From NCBI RefSeq assembly GCF_030272615.1, contig NC_081411.1:155086971-155150970 (forward strand): a stretch of DNA of 64,000 nt, in the 5' to 3' direction. The stretch comes from Cryptomeria japonica. Its lineage: Eukaryota > Streptophyta > Pinopsida > Cupressales > Cupressaceae. Below are positions 11,313 through 23,089 of this stretch, in pieces. Under the pieces are notes generated by a model, which did no database searches, was not told where the DNA came from, and saw nothing but the letters and a program-made list of their open reading frames with translations. A program made the position numbers and the translations under genes. How positions within the stretch are numbered: the first letter of the stretch is position 1; the number at the start of each line of letters is the position of its first letter.

Positions 11313-11612
11313 TCATTCTCCTCTCAGATAGGTAAATGTAGTCTTCGGTAAGGTCTTAGTGAATATATCTGCTAGTTGCTCCTTACTGGAAACATGTTCT
11401 AGTACAACCTCCTTATTTTTAACCTTCTCTCTCAAGAAATGATACTTGAGCTCAATGTGCTTAGCTCTAGCATGCAATATCGGATTCTTGGAAATATTGA
11501 TTGCACTAGTATTGTCACAAAATATACTCGCCGGTTCAGATATAGGTACTTTGAAACATTCCAATACATGTTTCATCCAAATTGCTTGAGTGTAGTTCAT
11601 AAATGCTGCCAC
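11313..11612 (-). pseudogene. Copia-1 RNase H C-terminus
   Basis: CDNTSAINISKNPILHARAKHIELKYHF and VSSKEQLADIFTKTLP (shortened here) are hallmarks of the Ty1/copia RNase H C-terminal half, which removes the RNA template during cDNA synthesis. The segment ends at LRGE before the polypurine tract, so the coding region of the element is complete to its 3' end. Confidence 0.88.
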
Positions 11613-11843
11613 ATATTCTACTTCAGTTGTAGACTGAGAAGTACAACTTTGCTTCTTGCTTGTCTAGGAGACTAATCTTCCACCAAGAAAGAATGCTCCA
11701 CCGGTTGTGCTCTTCCAATCATCTACATTACCTACCCAATTGACATCAGTATATACTTTGAGATTAAAGTCACCATTATATGGATACCACAATCCATAGT
11801 CAGTTGTTCCTTTAAGATATCTAAGAATCCGCTTGACAGCTAC

Positions 11844-12056
11844 CTAGTGGGATTCTCTTGGACTTTTCTGAAAATGAGCTTCTATGCCCATTGCATGAGC
11901 AATATTTAGTCTGTTGTGTACCATATATTGTAGCTTTCCAATCATTGATCGGTACTCCTCATTCACTAATGTTGAATCATCTTCCTTAGTCAGTTTACAT
12001 CTGATCACCATCAGTGTACCAACCAGTTTTCTCTCCTCCATGCCAAAGGTCTTCAA
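11844..12056 (-). pseudogene. Copia-1 RT C-terminal segment
   Basis: KTFGMEERKLVGTLMV and YRSMIGKLQYMVHNRLNIAHAMG correspond to the RT thumb/connection of Copia elements. The segment ends in a TAG (11844-11846) after SPRESH, where the family has Trp (SHWKAAKRILRYL). The stop therefore reads as a TGG to TAG change. Confidence 0.85.
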
Positions 12057-12077
12057 TACCTCTTTGACATACTTGGA

Positions 12078-12536
12078 CTAAGTAATAAAGATACCCTCTT
12101 TCATTTGTTGAATATGTAAACCAATGAAGAACTTTATCTCTCCAATCAGAGACATCTCAAACTCTTTCTTCATTTCATCTGCAAAAGCATGACTCATTTT
12201 ATCATCTCCTCCAAAGATTATGTCATCTACAAATACTTCACAGATCAGAATCTGATCACCTTCAAATTTTAGGTAGATGTTTCTATCCTCACTTGTTCTC
12301 TGAAATCCTATCTTCATAAGATGAGAGTTTAACCATTCATACCATGCCCTAGGTGCTTGTTTCAATCCATACAGGGCTTTGTGTAATCTACACACCATGT
12401 TACTATCTTCTGATAAGGAAAACCCATCTGATTGCTCAATATACACTTCCTCTTCTAGGATTCCATTCAAGAACATAGACTTCACATCCATCTGATAAAC
12501 CTTAAATCCCTTGAATGCTGAAAATGCAAGTAGCAT
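12078..12536 (-). pseudogene. Copia-1 reverse transcriptase core
   Basis: The 152-codon segment contains [19 protein letters not shown] (first catalytic Asp, residue 17), [19 protein letters not shown] and FVDDIIFGG (residues 102-110), the Copia form of the YxDD active site. The fold is complete but is cut by a TAG at 12078-12080, where the family reads Gln (FISQSKYVKE). Confidence 0.92.
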
Positions 12537-13082
12537 TCAGACACCTTCCAGTCTAGCCATAGGAGCAAAGGTTTCTCCATAGTCTTCTCCCTCTTCCTGA
12601 GCATATGCTTTGCATACAAGTCTTTCCTTGTTCCTCACAACTGTGCCTTCTTCATTTAGCTTATTCCTGAAGACCCATTTGGTACCTATGACATTCTTGT
12701 GTTCTGGTCTAGGTACCAAGGACCATGTTGCATTATTTTCTATTTGGTCCAGCTCCTCTTCCATTACCTTAATCTAGTCTTCATCTGTAAGTGCTTCTCT
12801 GGAAGTCTTGGGCTACAATTCAGAAATCATGCAGGAGTTTTCTTTCACCTTTCTTCTTATGAGTATCCCTGCATCTTTATGTCCTATGATTTGCTTCGGA
12901 TCATGATGTAGTTTCACATACCTAGGAATGACTCTAGCTGGTTCTGATAGTTTTTTCTCTTCTTCTTCACTTACCTCTTCTTCTTCACCTACTATGGCTT
13001 CTACCAGTATAGGAACACTGAGGTTGTTACTTGTTTCTTTCTTAACCGGTTCCCAAAAGGCTATACATGGTTCATCTTCCAC
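12537..13082 (-). pseudogene. Copia-1 integrase-RT linker and RT N-terminus
   Basis: 12813-13082 is an acidic linker (VGEEEEVSEEEEKK). A stop precedes MEEELDQIENNATWSLVPRP (12537-12764), which opens the RVT_2 reverse transcriptase; the KWVFRNKLNEEGTVVRNK and ETFAPMARLE motifs are present. The stop near 12777 stands where the family has Trp or another residue before IKVMEEEL. Confidence 0.85.
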
Positions 13083-13259
13083 TTCCTCACTACAGGTTTC
13101 CTCAGGTTCCTCAGGGGATTCATCAACCCTAACATTGATAATCTCAACAATTTTATGTGTTCTATTGTTGTAGCACTTGAGAGCTTTTCTCTTAGTGGGA
13201 TATCCCAGAAATATTCCTTCATCACATTTAGCATCAAACTTGCTTAGATGCTCACCTCT

Positions 13260-14024
13260 CTAGATGTAACACTTACTACCAAACACTTTAAAATAACTCA
13301 CAATGGGAGTTTTCCCGGTCCAATACTCATAAGGGGTTATAACACTACCTTTCTTGATGAGTACCCAATTCATATTATAGACTGCAGTACACATCGCTTC
13401 TCTCCAAAAAGTGTGAGCAACCTTTCCTTGGATCAACATTGTTCTAGCCACTTCAACTATAGTCCTATTATTCCTTTCTGCTATGTCATTCTATTGTGGT
13501 GTCCTTGGGGTAGAAAACTGCCTCTTGATACTGCTATCTTCACAGTACTTGTTGAATTCATTAGAAGTGAATTCACCTCCTTGATTAGTTCTTAGGCATT
13601 TTATCTTTTTACCACTTTCCTTCTCTACTAATGTTCTAAAGGCTTTGAACTTTCCAAATGCGTCAAACTTGTCTTTCAAGAATGTGACCCACATCATCCT
13701 TGAGTAGTCATCAGTAAGAACCATGAAATACCTATCTCCCTGAATACTTCTAGTTTTCATAGGACCACACAAATCAGTATGCATAAGATCAAGTAAGTTT
13801 TCTACTGAAAAAGACTTACCTTTGAAAGTTGAGGAAGACATCTTCCCAAGTTGACATTCTCTGCACAAAGAATTCTCTGGTTTGTTCAGCAAAAGCAATC
13901 CTCTTACTGCCTTGATCTTACTAGCCTTTACAATATTATCAAAGTTCATATGACAAAGTCTCCTATTCCATATCCAACTGTCATCAAACTTCGCCATCAG
14001 ACACCGACTTATCTTGGAATTCAA
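13260..14024 (-). pseudogene. Copia-1 integrase (GAG-pre-integrase plus rve core)
   Basis: The N-terminal zinc domain keeps HMNF and LCREC, but the first His is Asn (WIWNRRL at residues 17-23; family WLWHRRL). The rve core shows HTDLCGP with catalytic Asp near residue 84. The second Asp is Asn (RTNQGGEF at residues 145-152). The third position, Glu of IAERNNR, is retained but lies beyond a TAG at 13491-13493 that replaces the Gln of the family TPQQNG motif. The frame continues to about 13260 with TMLIQGKVAHTFWREA. The DNA-joining function is lost. Confidence 0.88.
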
Positions 14025-14284
14025 CTAAAACATGTTACCTTTGGTCTACCTACTAGTGGCAATAAGTTCACCACTTTTTCCAATTATACTGCAAACTCCA
14101 CCTTTGAACTCCAGAATGAGTCCTTTATCATTTAGCTAAGCAACACTCAATAGGTTATGCTTAAGACCTTCTACCCAATAGACATCATCCACACTGCTCC
14201 TTCCATTCAATGAGATGGATCCTTTTCCTTTTACCAAGCATGGTGCATCATTGTCACGTCTAACAACACCTCCATCATATTCTT

Positions 14285-14806
14285 CTAGAGACAATTTTTT
14301 TTCCGATCACCAGTCATGTGATGAGAACAACCACTACCAATTATCCACTTATTAGAGTTGACAATGTGAGGGACAAGTGCTTTCTTGTCAGACACTTCTT
14401 CCTTTATAGCTACAAACATTATGTCCTCATTCTCTTCATCCTCAGATTCTTCATCAGTAACACCTTCATCCACTACAACAAGAAAATTTCTTATATTTCC
14501 TCCTTTGTACTTTCTAAACCTCTTTGGTTTATCCTTATTCTCATTGTTAGGATAGTTAACAACTATATGTCCTATCTTATTGCAGGAAAAATATTTTAAA
14601 GGAAGCTTACCTCTGTATTTTCCAGTACCTTTTGGAAGTCTCTTGGCAAGAAGATCTTCAAACTCCATCAGAATCTCTTCATCATCCATACCTTTACTTT
14701 GCATGGATTCATAACTCATACTTGCTTCTTTTCCTTTTCTGGTTGGTGCAAAAGATTCTCTAAAAGCTGACTTAGTCTTCTGAACACTGTCATCATAGCT
14801 ATTCAA
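14285..14806 (-). pseudogene. Copia-1 gag C-terminus and protease start
   Basis: The 173-codon segment contains YFSCNKIGHIVVNYPNN (about residues 73-89), which has the spacing of a CX2CX4HX4C knuckle. The first and last Cys are Tyr, so zinc binding is likely lost. An acidic DEESEDEEN stretch follows. Near residue 154 comes WIIGSGCSHHMTGD, the Copia protease active site, with the catalytic Asp replaced by Gly (family form WIIDSG). Both changes mark a dead copy. Confidence 0.85.
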
Positions 14807-14875
14807 CTCATATGCAGTTAACTTTGCAATGATAGAATCTAAGGATACCTTGGTTTTGTCAATAGACCTTAGTTC

Positions 14876-15382
14876 CTAAATAGCAGCAACTCTGATTGCA
14901 TAGACCGGTAACAATGATCTCAAGACTTTACTGACAATGGTGGCATCATCAATTGTTTGACTAGTACTCTTGATATCTCCAACAATAGTCTTGATTCTTA
15001 TGCCATATTGTTGAATGGTCTCAGCTTCAACCATCCTCATGTCTTCAAATTTTCCTCTAAGGCTCTCTTCATTAGCTTGCTTTACATTCTCATCACCGCC
15101 ATAAATAGTTTCCAATGTGTCCCATACATCTTTAGGAGTGTCCTTATCTTGTACATCAATGAACTTAATATCAGACAAACTGCTAATAAGGGCTTCCATG
15201 ACTTGCCCATTTTCTTGAATCTCTCTTTTCTGATCATCGGTTAAAGTGCCAGTGGGAATTATGTAGACATTCTCAACATAGCTCCAGTGTTGAACACCCA
15301 AACTCTTGATATAGATCTTCATTTTGTCTTTCCATATTTTGAAGTTATCTCTATTGAACTTAGGACCTTCCCTCTTCATCAT
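14876..15382 (-). pseudogene. gag: Copia-1 gag N-terminal region (UBN2-type)
   Basis: The open frame encodes 168 residues, starting MMKREGPKFNRDNFKIWK. The early W-K-M pattern and the DTPKDVWDTLETIYGG block (about residues 82-97) are typical of the UBN2/gag family of Copia elements, which forms the virus-like particle shell. A stop follows VAAI, and the frame picks up again in the zinc-knuckle segment to the left. The start is the first Met after the primer site, about 60 bases inside the LTR. Confidence 0.8.
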
Positions 15383-15439
15383 TAAGGCATGATCTTTTAC
15401 CTCAAGCAGTTAAGCTTATATCACCGAGGACCTAGAGTT

Positions 15440-15451
15440 GCTCTTATACCA
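15440..15451 (-). promoter_or_regulatory. Copia-1 primer binding site (tRNA-iMet type)
   Basis: On the minus strand this reads TGGTATAAGAGC, two bases inside the 5' LTR. The standard plant initiator-Met site is TGGTATCAGAGC, so one base has changed. Copia-2 carries the unmutated form at the corresponding place. Confidence 0.85.
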
Positions 15452-15453
15452 AT

Positions 15454-16867
15454 TGATGAATAATGATGAACCGCAGATACCCTGACCGGTACTGAGAGGG
15501 GAGTGAATTAGTACATACAAAAACTTCTCTCCAACAATCTTATCAAGCTAAAACAACACTAACCGGTTGTCTTCATTACTAAACTTAACCATGGAAATAC
15601 CGGTTAAACACAGTAATACTTCAGACAACATAAACTGGTAAAACTGAACCCTTTAGATACATTCAATACTTGATAACTACTTCACCCATAAACATATGCA
15701 TGTGGTGTGTCAATAATACCATAACCATTAGCTCTGCATGAATAATCACTTAAACAAAGAATACTTAATCATCACATGAAAAATGCACAACTCATGACAC
15801 AAAGATTTTTCACGTGGAAACCCAAATGGGAAAAACCATGGTGGGGATGAATACCCACAAGCTTTTTTTTGAACTCTTTTGAATCTCACTCTGTTAGGAG
15901 CCTAGTCTGGTTAAAGACTTTACAATAAGGTTCTGCTAGGAACCGATCCTGTTAAAGATCACCCAGTTAAGAGATGACTATATACCCTATTAAAGGTTAC
16001 CTTCCTAGAGGATTTAAAGAACTCAATGAACTTGAGTCACCTGGTTAGAGGATTTACAATAAGCCTATTAAAGCTACCTGACAAAGGGATTTTCCTTCTA
16101 TTGAAATGGTTAGAAGACAACAGGTAAAGCTTTGATCTGATAACAACACTATATGCTAAGGCAGATCCTTTTCAGTTCCTCTACTTTGCAATCACACTAT
16201 GCAGTTTTCTCTCACTGGTCTGGCAAGTATCTCATCACTTGGATACACACACAACATTTGCGAACAACTTACAATAACAAACATCATCGACCTTATAGAC
16301 AACAATTAGGTTGGTAGCATAAACCATAAACCCTAAACCCTAAGCATTTTAGGTTTACAATACAAGTAGTCCAATCCTAACCATCCAAACACTTTGCATA
16401 GAGCAATACAATTTCAAACAGATCACAAGACAATCTGCATCATCCATTCTTCACCACACATAGAAATTAGTAACTCATCATGCTTTCTTCTCATACCACT
16501 AAGAAGAATGTTCATTCCCGAGGTAGACATTTAATGCAATCAAACTTCACACGCTTGATCCTCAAGGAAATCCTTCGCGTGCACAAAGCTGATGTGGCAT
16601 CACGATCTCATCTTCATCTCTTAGCTAACTTATCATAGAATGTCATCGGTTGCATCACACAAGCGAGATAGCCAAACCAAAAACCCTAGAGCTGAGACTA
16701 CCAACTAGTAGTCACACTCAGTGAAACCCTGGCACCGGTTCACTGCATCTCTTCATACTGGTTCACCAACTTCTTCCAATCTGCATACCAATTCTCTTGC
16801 ACTTGTTGACATCAATGAAAATAGACATTATTATCATATCAACATGTCGGTTCATCATATGCCAACA
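15454..16867 (-). repeat. Copia-1 5' LTR
   Basis: This is the intact LTR of Copia-1, about 1.41 kb, TG to CA on the plus strand and TGTTGG to CATCA on the minus strand. It lies upstream of gag in the element's reading direction and so should contain the promoter. I could not place a TATA box with confidence. A short run of CCCTAAA near 16322-16344 is only about two units and is not a telomere. Confidence 0.9.
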
Positions 16868-16873
16868 TATATA

Positions 16874-18371
16874 TGTAGTCACATAAATATGTCCACTTAA
16901 TTAAATGAATATTTACCACTTATCTGATTATTTAAACCATCAATAATCAGTTAATTAAATTAATATTTAATTAATTCATCCTCAACCCCTTCTCCTATTA
17001 ATTAAATAAATTATTCAATTTATTTAAATTAATTGATTAAGCCATACTCTAAAATTCATTAATTGAATAAACCATATTTATTTACTTTTGACCCCCTTTC
17101 CTCGTTTAAATAAATAATTAAAATATTTATTTAAATCCCTAAAATACCCCCCCACCACTTGCATTCTCCTACAAATGCAAGTTGCAACCACAATTGAAAT
17201 AAATTAATTTTAATTTAAATAAAATCCTATTTTCCCTCACCCACCAAATCCCCTTCTAGACTCTTCTAACCACTTTCTAAATTCTTCTAACCATTCCTAA
17301 TTAGCCTAATCCCATTTCCTAAATATTGTCACATTCCTAAGCAACTTGAAGTCACTTCTCAAAGCCTCAAAGTCTTTGAAAAGCATTTAGTGTTTTATGT
17401 GTTCAACAAGCTAACCCCTAAAGTCTTCCAAACCACTAATGGCTCTTACATGACCATTTATGGCTCTTACATAACAGTTTATGTTTAACTCAACTCACCC
17501 ACATGGTTGGAGACTTTTCCTCTAACTCAACCTCCATTTGACTCATGGGTCTCTTCAAGCATTTATTGCTTTGACCATGGTTATCCTCACTAACTATTGC
17601 ACAAGAGTTTATCCATTGGATAAAGGCATTATTTATTGGATAATGGCACTATTAATTCAGCTCAACATTAACCTTACCTCCCAAGTCAACCTTCAAGTCA
17701 TGTCAAGCATTTAATGCTTCTTCCGTTTCCTCTCAACCCATCTCATAATGACATTTGTCATCCTGGGATTGGATTGAAAACCCTCACATGGATGATAAAC
17801 CCATCAATCTTGGCCCTTGTTGAGATTACTCAATCTCAACCATCCATTTCTCTATTTTTCCTATAAATAGAGCTCACATTCCTCATTTTCAAATCCTAAA
17901 GCATCTAAGATCATCTAGCCATAATCCAGAAATCTTGTATGCATCTTAGTTATAGTGAATTTGAGAGAGCATTTTAGAGTAAAATCATAATCCACATTGT
18001 CTTTTGGTTAAAATTGATAATAGCTAATTAACTCATTTTCTATCATTCCTAGCTAGCTTGCATTTGCATATTTTCATAATCATCTTCAATCTTGAATCTC
18101 CATAAGACTTCCATAGTAGTTCAAAGCTGAGAGCTACACTCATGTGGAACTTGGAGAGGAGAGGAACTAGGGAGGAGCAGCTATGAACATCTTGGTTAGC
18201 ATTTGGAGGTGTGTAGTTTATCTCTTTTATATTTGCATGCTTTCCATTTCATGTTTAATATCTCTCTTGATATGCTTGCTTAGGATAATCTTTTGTTGCT
18301 AACACTAACGTTTGAACTTGTTTCTTGTGTTGTTGTGTTTGCATTACTATTCTAATCCTTTTTGCAGAGAA
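16874..18371 (+). repeat. Gypsy-2 5' LTR
   Basis: The LTR is about 1.5 kb, starting TGTAGTCACATAAATATG. It aligns along its whole length with 32523-34021, and more distantly with the Gypsy-3 LTR at 60276. The first 350 bp are very AT-rich (TTAATTAAAT phrases) and contain a conserved GCATTCTCCTACAAATGCAA hairpin-like block. Confidence 0.92.
17862..17869 (+). promoter_or_regulatory. Gypsy-2 5' LTR TATA box
   Basis: TATAAATA lies in the phrase TTTTTCCTATAAATAGAGC. The phrase is identical at 33512-33519 in the 3' LTR and at 61252-61259 in the older Gypsy-3 LTR. Conservation across diverged copies supports a functional core promoter about 500 bp before the LTR end. Confidence 0.7.
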
Positions 18372-18376
18372 TCATT

Positions 18377-18416
18377 TGGTGAACCTGACGTGAATCGAAC
18401 ACGCAACCTTCTGATC
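18377..18416 (+). promoter_or_regulatory. Gypsy-2 primer binding site, extended tRNA-Trp complement
   Basis: The site starts TGGTGAACCTGACGTGAA five bases after the LTR and continues, through ATCGAACACGCAACC, to CTGATC. That is about 40 bases complementary to the 3' half of plant tRNA-Trp as I recall it, with one mismatch. Normal primer sites are about 12-18 bases. Gypsy-3 has the same extended site at 61718-61758. Confidence 0.75.
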
Positions 18417-18472
18417 CAAATTTTGATAACTACAAACATTTTTTTGACTCTTTAAATTGACACAGAGGTCAT

Positions 18473-18800
18473 GCTTTAGCACTATTGAATATGCTTTAGC
18501 GCCTTCAAAATTTGGTGCTTTAGTGCTATTGTTCACCAGAATAGTGCTATTGTCTTGCAATTAGCACTATTGTCCTTATTTTAGCACCATTGTTATTTAG
18601 ATAGCACAATTGTACCTAGTTTTAGCGCTTTTGTGCTCTTTGGTTGACATAATTTTATTATGTTTGATAGAGTCTTTTAGCACCTTTGTCCATAGTTTAG
18701 CATAGTTGTCTTTCTTTTAGCATTGATGTCTATCATATAGCACTTTTTTGTTAAATAGCGCATCTATTTTCACATAGAGTAGCACTATTGTAACAAAGAG
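18473..18800 (+). repeat. Array of TTAGCRCTATTGT-like motifs in the Gypsy-2 leader
   Basis: At least ten degenerate copies of a 12-13 base motif occur at irregular 20-35 base spacing (for example TTAGCACTATTG, TTAGTGCTATTGT, TTAGCGCTTTTGT). The same array is in the Gypsy-3 leader (61808-62092). On the opposite strand it occurs at 31709-31960, upstream of the antisense PMD ORF. The reading frame is not kept, so a nucleic-acid role is more likely than a protein one. Confidence 0.8.
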
Positions 18801-20290
18801 TTGTAAAATTCTTACTATAACCGGAAAATCAAAAACTTTTAGGCTTGTACAAGCCTACCAAAAATTCATTTTTCACTAACTGTTTTCTTTTTGTGCAGGT
18901 TTTTGACTAACCCCATTGCAAGATTTGAAGAGTTAGATTAGGAGGTAGTATTTCTTTTGTTACTAACTTTGTCTTTAAAGTTGGAATAAAATAAATTCAC
19001 TTTCTCTTTTGGCTTAAAAATCAAATTCACATTTCCTTTTGAGTCATAAAATGAATTGAATTTTTAGTTTGAGCTTTAAAAAGAACCTCACTTGGGAATG
19101 TAAAAATAACCACGAACTCAAAACCCAACAAATTTATTTTTCTTGCAAGTTAGGAACAATTTTTATTTGGGTTTAAAACAAGACAAACAAACTTTCATTT
19201 CTTGCACCAAGCTAAAAATCACAATCAATTATCATTTTGCAAGTTAAAAAGAACCAACAATTTGTCAAAGTTTTGTTTCCAAATCAACTTTACTTCAAGC
19301 AAAACGTGCTTCATTTTTGTTGACAAAGATTTCAAATTCGTATTTTAATAACATTTTGCCTTGAAGTATTAAAAAGAAAATCATGTTTGTTGGAGCAACA
19401 TCTCCAAATAGCTTTTAGAACACATTTCTATAAATCGGTTAAAAAGAACAAGTGTTTTCAGTGATTGGCACACTTGTGCAAAAATTTTGTAGAGTGGTCC
19501 TACTTCTAACACACGCTATCCTCTCCCTTGGCTTTCGTGGTCCTAGGTGCAAGAGAAAAGTGTTATTAATGCTCAAAATTTAATCTTTTTCAGAGAGGTC
19601 TACCAAGAGACACATCACTCTTGGGAATGATCTCGCATAGTAAATCCTTCGAGCTGCTATAGAATTCTGGTGTGAGCGAAAGTTGTAGCCTTGGGTATAG
19701 TTGTTCCTACAGTGTAACTTGCCGAAAGGACATATGGGCCCCACCACAAGTTACAAGGCTCTTAAGTGAGTCACTGCAGAATGAAATTATGTCCAAAAAC
19801 ATCGAACATTACTAGACACCTTTTTATATAGAAGCCTACCCATTCTATTGATTGAGAATATTTGTGAGAAGTTCAATGCAAGAGCATAGATAGTTTTTCT
19901 CCCATGATATGCACCATACATATTTCCTTGAGTAGAAATAGGGCATTTTGAAAGGCTACTTGTAGCTTGATAAAAGTGGTGACTCCCCCATCATAGGGAT
20001 CATCTATCTATTATGCTTGCGCAACACTTAGTATATCACATCCTTACTTGCCATGACAGGATTCACAAGGTATGTAGTACCAAAGTCGAAGAAATGTCAA
20101 GATGTGGGCTAAAATTATCGCAACTAGCCATTTGACCTTAGGGATAAAGTGTGTTTGAAGTATCTTTGTTTTGTGTTAGACCAGTGATAATTTGAGCTGA
20201 CTTCAGGCCTTTGGAAAAAACATACAAAAACATTAGAAAAGGGGTCAAAAAAAGTTAAAAGATTGGGTTGATTTAGACCCACACCTATTT
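18801..20290 (+). other. Gypsy-2 leader, strongly conserved non-coding part
   Basis: No ORF is supported. The stretch from about 19440 is clearly alignable with Gypsy-3 62720-63560, including CACACGCTATCCTCTCCCTT, GTGGTCCTAGGTGCAAGAGA and GTTACAAGGCTCTTAAGTGA. Other parts of the same leaders have diverged more. Very long leaders are usual in Tat elements. Conservation of this block suggests a structured RNA signal, which is inference. Confidence 0.6.
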
Positions 20291-20298
20291 GTGCCTTC

Positions 20299-20680
20299 TT
20301 GAGGAAAAATTATTGTGTTTGTCTACTTGCTCTGTTTTCTTGTCAAACAAATTCAAAACAAATTCAAACCAAGTATTCATTCAACACAATTTTCCATCAA
20401 ACATTTGACCAACAAAAACATCAAACAAAGTGCAAACAAGATATCAAATTATATGACCATTTTTTAAATCTTGAGAAAAAGGAATCTTCATCAACATATC
20501 AACTTGAAAAAAAGACCATTGAGTTCAAAGGCTTTTATCAAAAGAAGGAAATATTTCTATCTCAATAGACAAATTTGTATCTCACACAGAGCCTTCTTGC
20601 ATCATATGCATCTATATCTTCATGGAAAATCCAACAAGTTCGATAAAGAGCCTTTGAAAAATAGATTTTTCTCAGTATAG
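20299..20680 (+). pseudogene. Small basic ORF upstream of gag in Gypsy-2
   Basis: Two overlapping frames (20299-20568 and 20471-20680) correspond to one ORF in Gypsy-3 (63588-63998). The shared part reads KRRPLSSKALIKRRKFFY-like and then a SHRAFLHHMHLYLHGKSNKF-like segment, very rich in Lys and Arg. A frameshift separates the halves here. Extra ORFs ahead of gag are known in Tat elements such as Ogre, but I recognise no domain in this one. Confidence 0.45.
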
Positions 20681-21257
20681 AGCCTTGAATTATCAAAAAA
20701 ACAAAGGAGGCAAAATCAACCCTGCTTTCTTCCCAAACATCTGCATTACATATAACATAGCTCAAGAAGAACCACCAACCCCTGAATGAGAAGAGGAAGA
20801 AGAAGTCCCCTTTATGACACAAAGTTTTTATTGAGGTCCATATTCTATCCACTTTCACTTTCATACATCATCAATCCATTCAACTCTCAAAACATAAAAA
20901 GGTCCTGTCCTAAGTTCTTTTTAGATATTGCTTATATCACAACAACACATCACTTTTTAGAGTGTCTCTACATCTAGGATAAATAATCCTAAGAGGCATT
21001 TCTAAGCAGGTTAAAACTAGTTTATGATTGCATACTCTCATTACTAGGTATCTTGGTTTGTAACACATCTCAAATCTTACTATACCTTATCACATCAACA
21101 TTGTTGACAACACAAAGAGAAATTCACAAAGAACTTTGGTAACATCCAACCTTTAGTGTTAGAGATCCATCTTCTAAAACACTTCACAAAACACTTATCT
21201 CTCATTTCATCACCAACTCATAATCACCTTCACCAACCTCAAAACTTTAATTACAAA
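20681..21257 (+). other. Leader between the small ORF and gag
   Basis: No coding sequence is supported. The stretch ends in a run rich in CA and CT just before the gag ATG at 21258. Confidence 0.4.
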
Positions 21258-22850
21258 ATGGCTCACACCAGATCAAAAACTAGACAACTAGAGATCGAAG
21301 AAGAGGAGGATGAAAACCTCAACGATTTCCAAGAAACCATTGGAGGAGGTACAAATGATGAAGATCCTAGTACTCCAAATCCTGAAGCTATAGAAAGAGC
21401 ACAACACAACCCTAGGTTCAATCGACTTTTTGATGAAATTCTTAAAAACAACACAGATGCTCAATTCTTGAGACTTGCTCAAGAGGGTGTTAAACTACCC
21501 TCTAATTTTGATACTGCACAGATATGACAAACATCAGAACACCATAGCCGTAACAAGGGTGGAAGAGGTAGACATTACTTCCACTATGACCTTAATCAAG
21601 GAAATCCCCCACCTCCTCATCCTACCGAAATTGACATGTTGAGACAACAAGTTGAGAATCTCGCTCAACAACTCCACAGTGGTGTGAAGACTACTCAATT
21701 TTCACTTAATGATATTTGTCCCTATCCCTTTGATAGGAACCTACATATGCCACCTTTTCCACGAGGGTTTGAAACACCTAGGTTTTAAAAGTATCGGGGA
21801 AAAGGAGACCCTAGAGATCATGTTTGGGAATTTCACTCAGCTTGCCTAGAAGTGGCTTATGAAGACACCTATCTAATGTGCCTCTTTCCTTAGAGTTTGG
21901 GGGGAACAACCACGCAATGGTTTTCTCGATTACCAGGCGGCATTAGGAAATTCAAGGAACTAGTCCAAAAGTTCATCGCGCATTATTCACACAACATAGA
22001 ATGAGATGTTACCATGGCAGATCTATGCAATACCAAACAAAAGCCAGGGGAGCTATTTTCAGCTTTCCTACAATGGTGGAGGCAATTGTCTAGTAGACAC
22101 TCTCTTCATCTGCCTAAACTAGAGCTAGTGGAAATATTTATTTCCAACTTGAACGATGAAATGGAATTCCATTGAGACATGAAGGGCACAAAGTCCTTTG
22201 AAGACATGATCACCCAGGGACTAAAATGTGAACGGACCCTTATCAAAAAGGGACTTATCAAAATATACAATGAGCCAAAAGATGGCCCTCACCCGTGTTT
22301 TAATAGTGATAAACCCAATTTATGGAACAAGAACCAGAACATCGTCAATGATGGAGTTGTAGATGCAAGGACCATAGAAATTGCACAACCTGTGGTTAGA
22401 TTTAAGGGGCAAAATCCCCCTCCTAAAAACAACACCATTGTTCATCCACAAAATCAAGGTTGCAATGCACTGCAAGAGGAACCAAGACAACGACAACAAA
22501 AATATAAACCAAAATGTACATACACACCTTTAGAGGAACCTATCGAAATGATATTGCATGAATTGTTCTCTTCAAATCTGGTGACCTAATTACCGAAGAC
22601 ATCTAACTATGAACCTCAGGTCAAACCTCCATGGTGGAGAGATAATGAACATTGTGAATTCCACCAAGGGAAAGGGCATAAAATGAGTAACTACCATAGA
22701 CTGAAAGATCTTGTTTAAGATCTTAGTGACCAAGGAGAAATTGAAATTGAAGGACACGACCCAAAAACATCAAATGATGATCATCTAATTTTCAAGAATC
22801 CTCTTCCATCACATGATCAAAGGGGTCCTTCCACCTCAGGGCGAAACATG
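21258..22850 (+). pseudogene. gag: Gypsy-2 gag, multiple in-frame stops
   Basis: One frame runs from MAHTRSKTRQLEIEEEEDEN to beyond 22850. The gag core has KYRGKGDPRDHVWEFHSACL, LGGTTTQWFSRLPGG and a QKFIAHYSHN block. A zinc-knuckle-like CEFHQGKGHKMSNYHRLKDL lies at about 22655-22715. In-frame stops include TGA at 21525-21527 (after TAQI), TAA and TAG in the gag core, and TGA before DMKGTKSF at about 22176. The Met I chose is the first in frame after a non-coding leader and starts the conserved acidic N-terminus. Confidence 0.85.
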
Positions 22851-23089
22851 GATACAACTAATTATACACAAGCTACCTATAATTATATTGTGAATCACCT
22901 CTATGATGCTAATGAAAAAATTGTAACCCTCATCATCAAAGATCCAAACCATGTCTACAATGTTGTTATGTTTCATTGCAAGATTACCATTCGAGTAGCA
23001 CCACAAGGAATGACTCCCTTGCCCAAGAAATATAACCTTGTGGAATAATTGGAAAAGATGCTCACACTCATATCCATATTAGAGCTTTA
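22851..23089 (+). pseudogene. Gypsy-2 gag-PR junction
   Basis: The gag frame stays open to 23048 (KPKNVYNVVMFHCK-like text) and is then frameshifted, near 23075, relative to the protease frame. The two frames overlap in a THAHI-like phrase, so a small indel is the likely cause. Confidence 0.5.

Larger units (their letters stand above)
1669..16867 (-). mobile_element. Copia-1: Ty1/copia LTR retrotransposon, full length, decayed
   Basis: The element is bounded by TG (1669) and CA (16867), with the perfect 5 bp duplication TATAT at 1664-1668 and 16868-16872. On the minus strand the order is 5' LTR, tRNA-iMet-type primer site, gag, protease, integrase, RT, RNase H, polypurine tract and 3' LTR. 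Integrase before RT is diagnostic of Ty1/copia. The coding region carries many stops and lost catalytic residues, so it cannot move by itself now. The 3' LTR was later split by Gypsy-1 at 3006-10945. Without that insertion the element is about 7.3 kb. Confidence 0.92.

Noticed and set aside
16322-16344. CCCTAAA repeats suggesting a telomere
   Set aside because: Only about two units, inside a Copia-1 LTR. The other LTR has even fewer.
18377-18416. Possible tRNA-Trp gene
   Set aside because: Only the complement of the 3' half is present, at the primer-site position right after an LTR. There is no acceptor 5' strand, D arm or anticodon arm.
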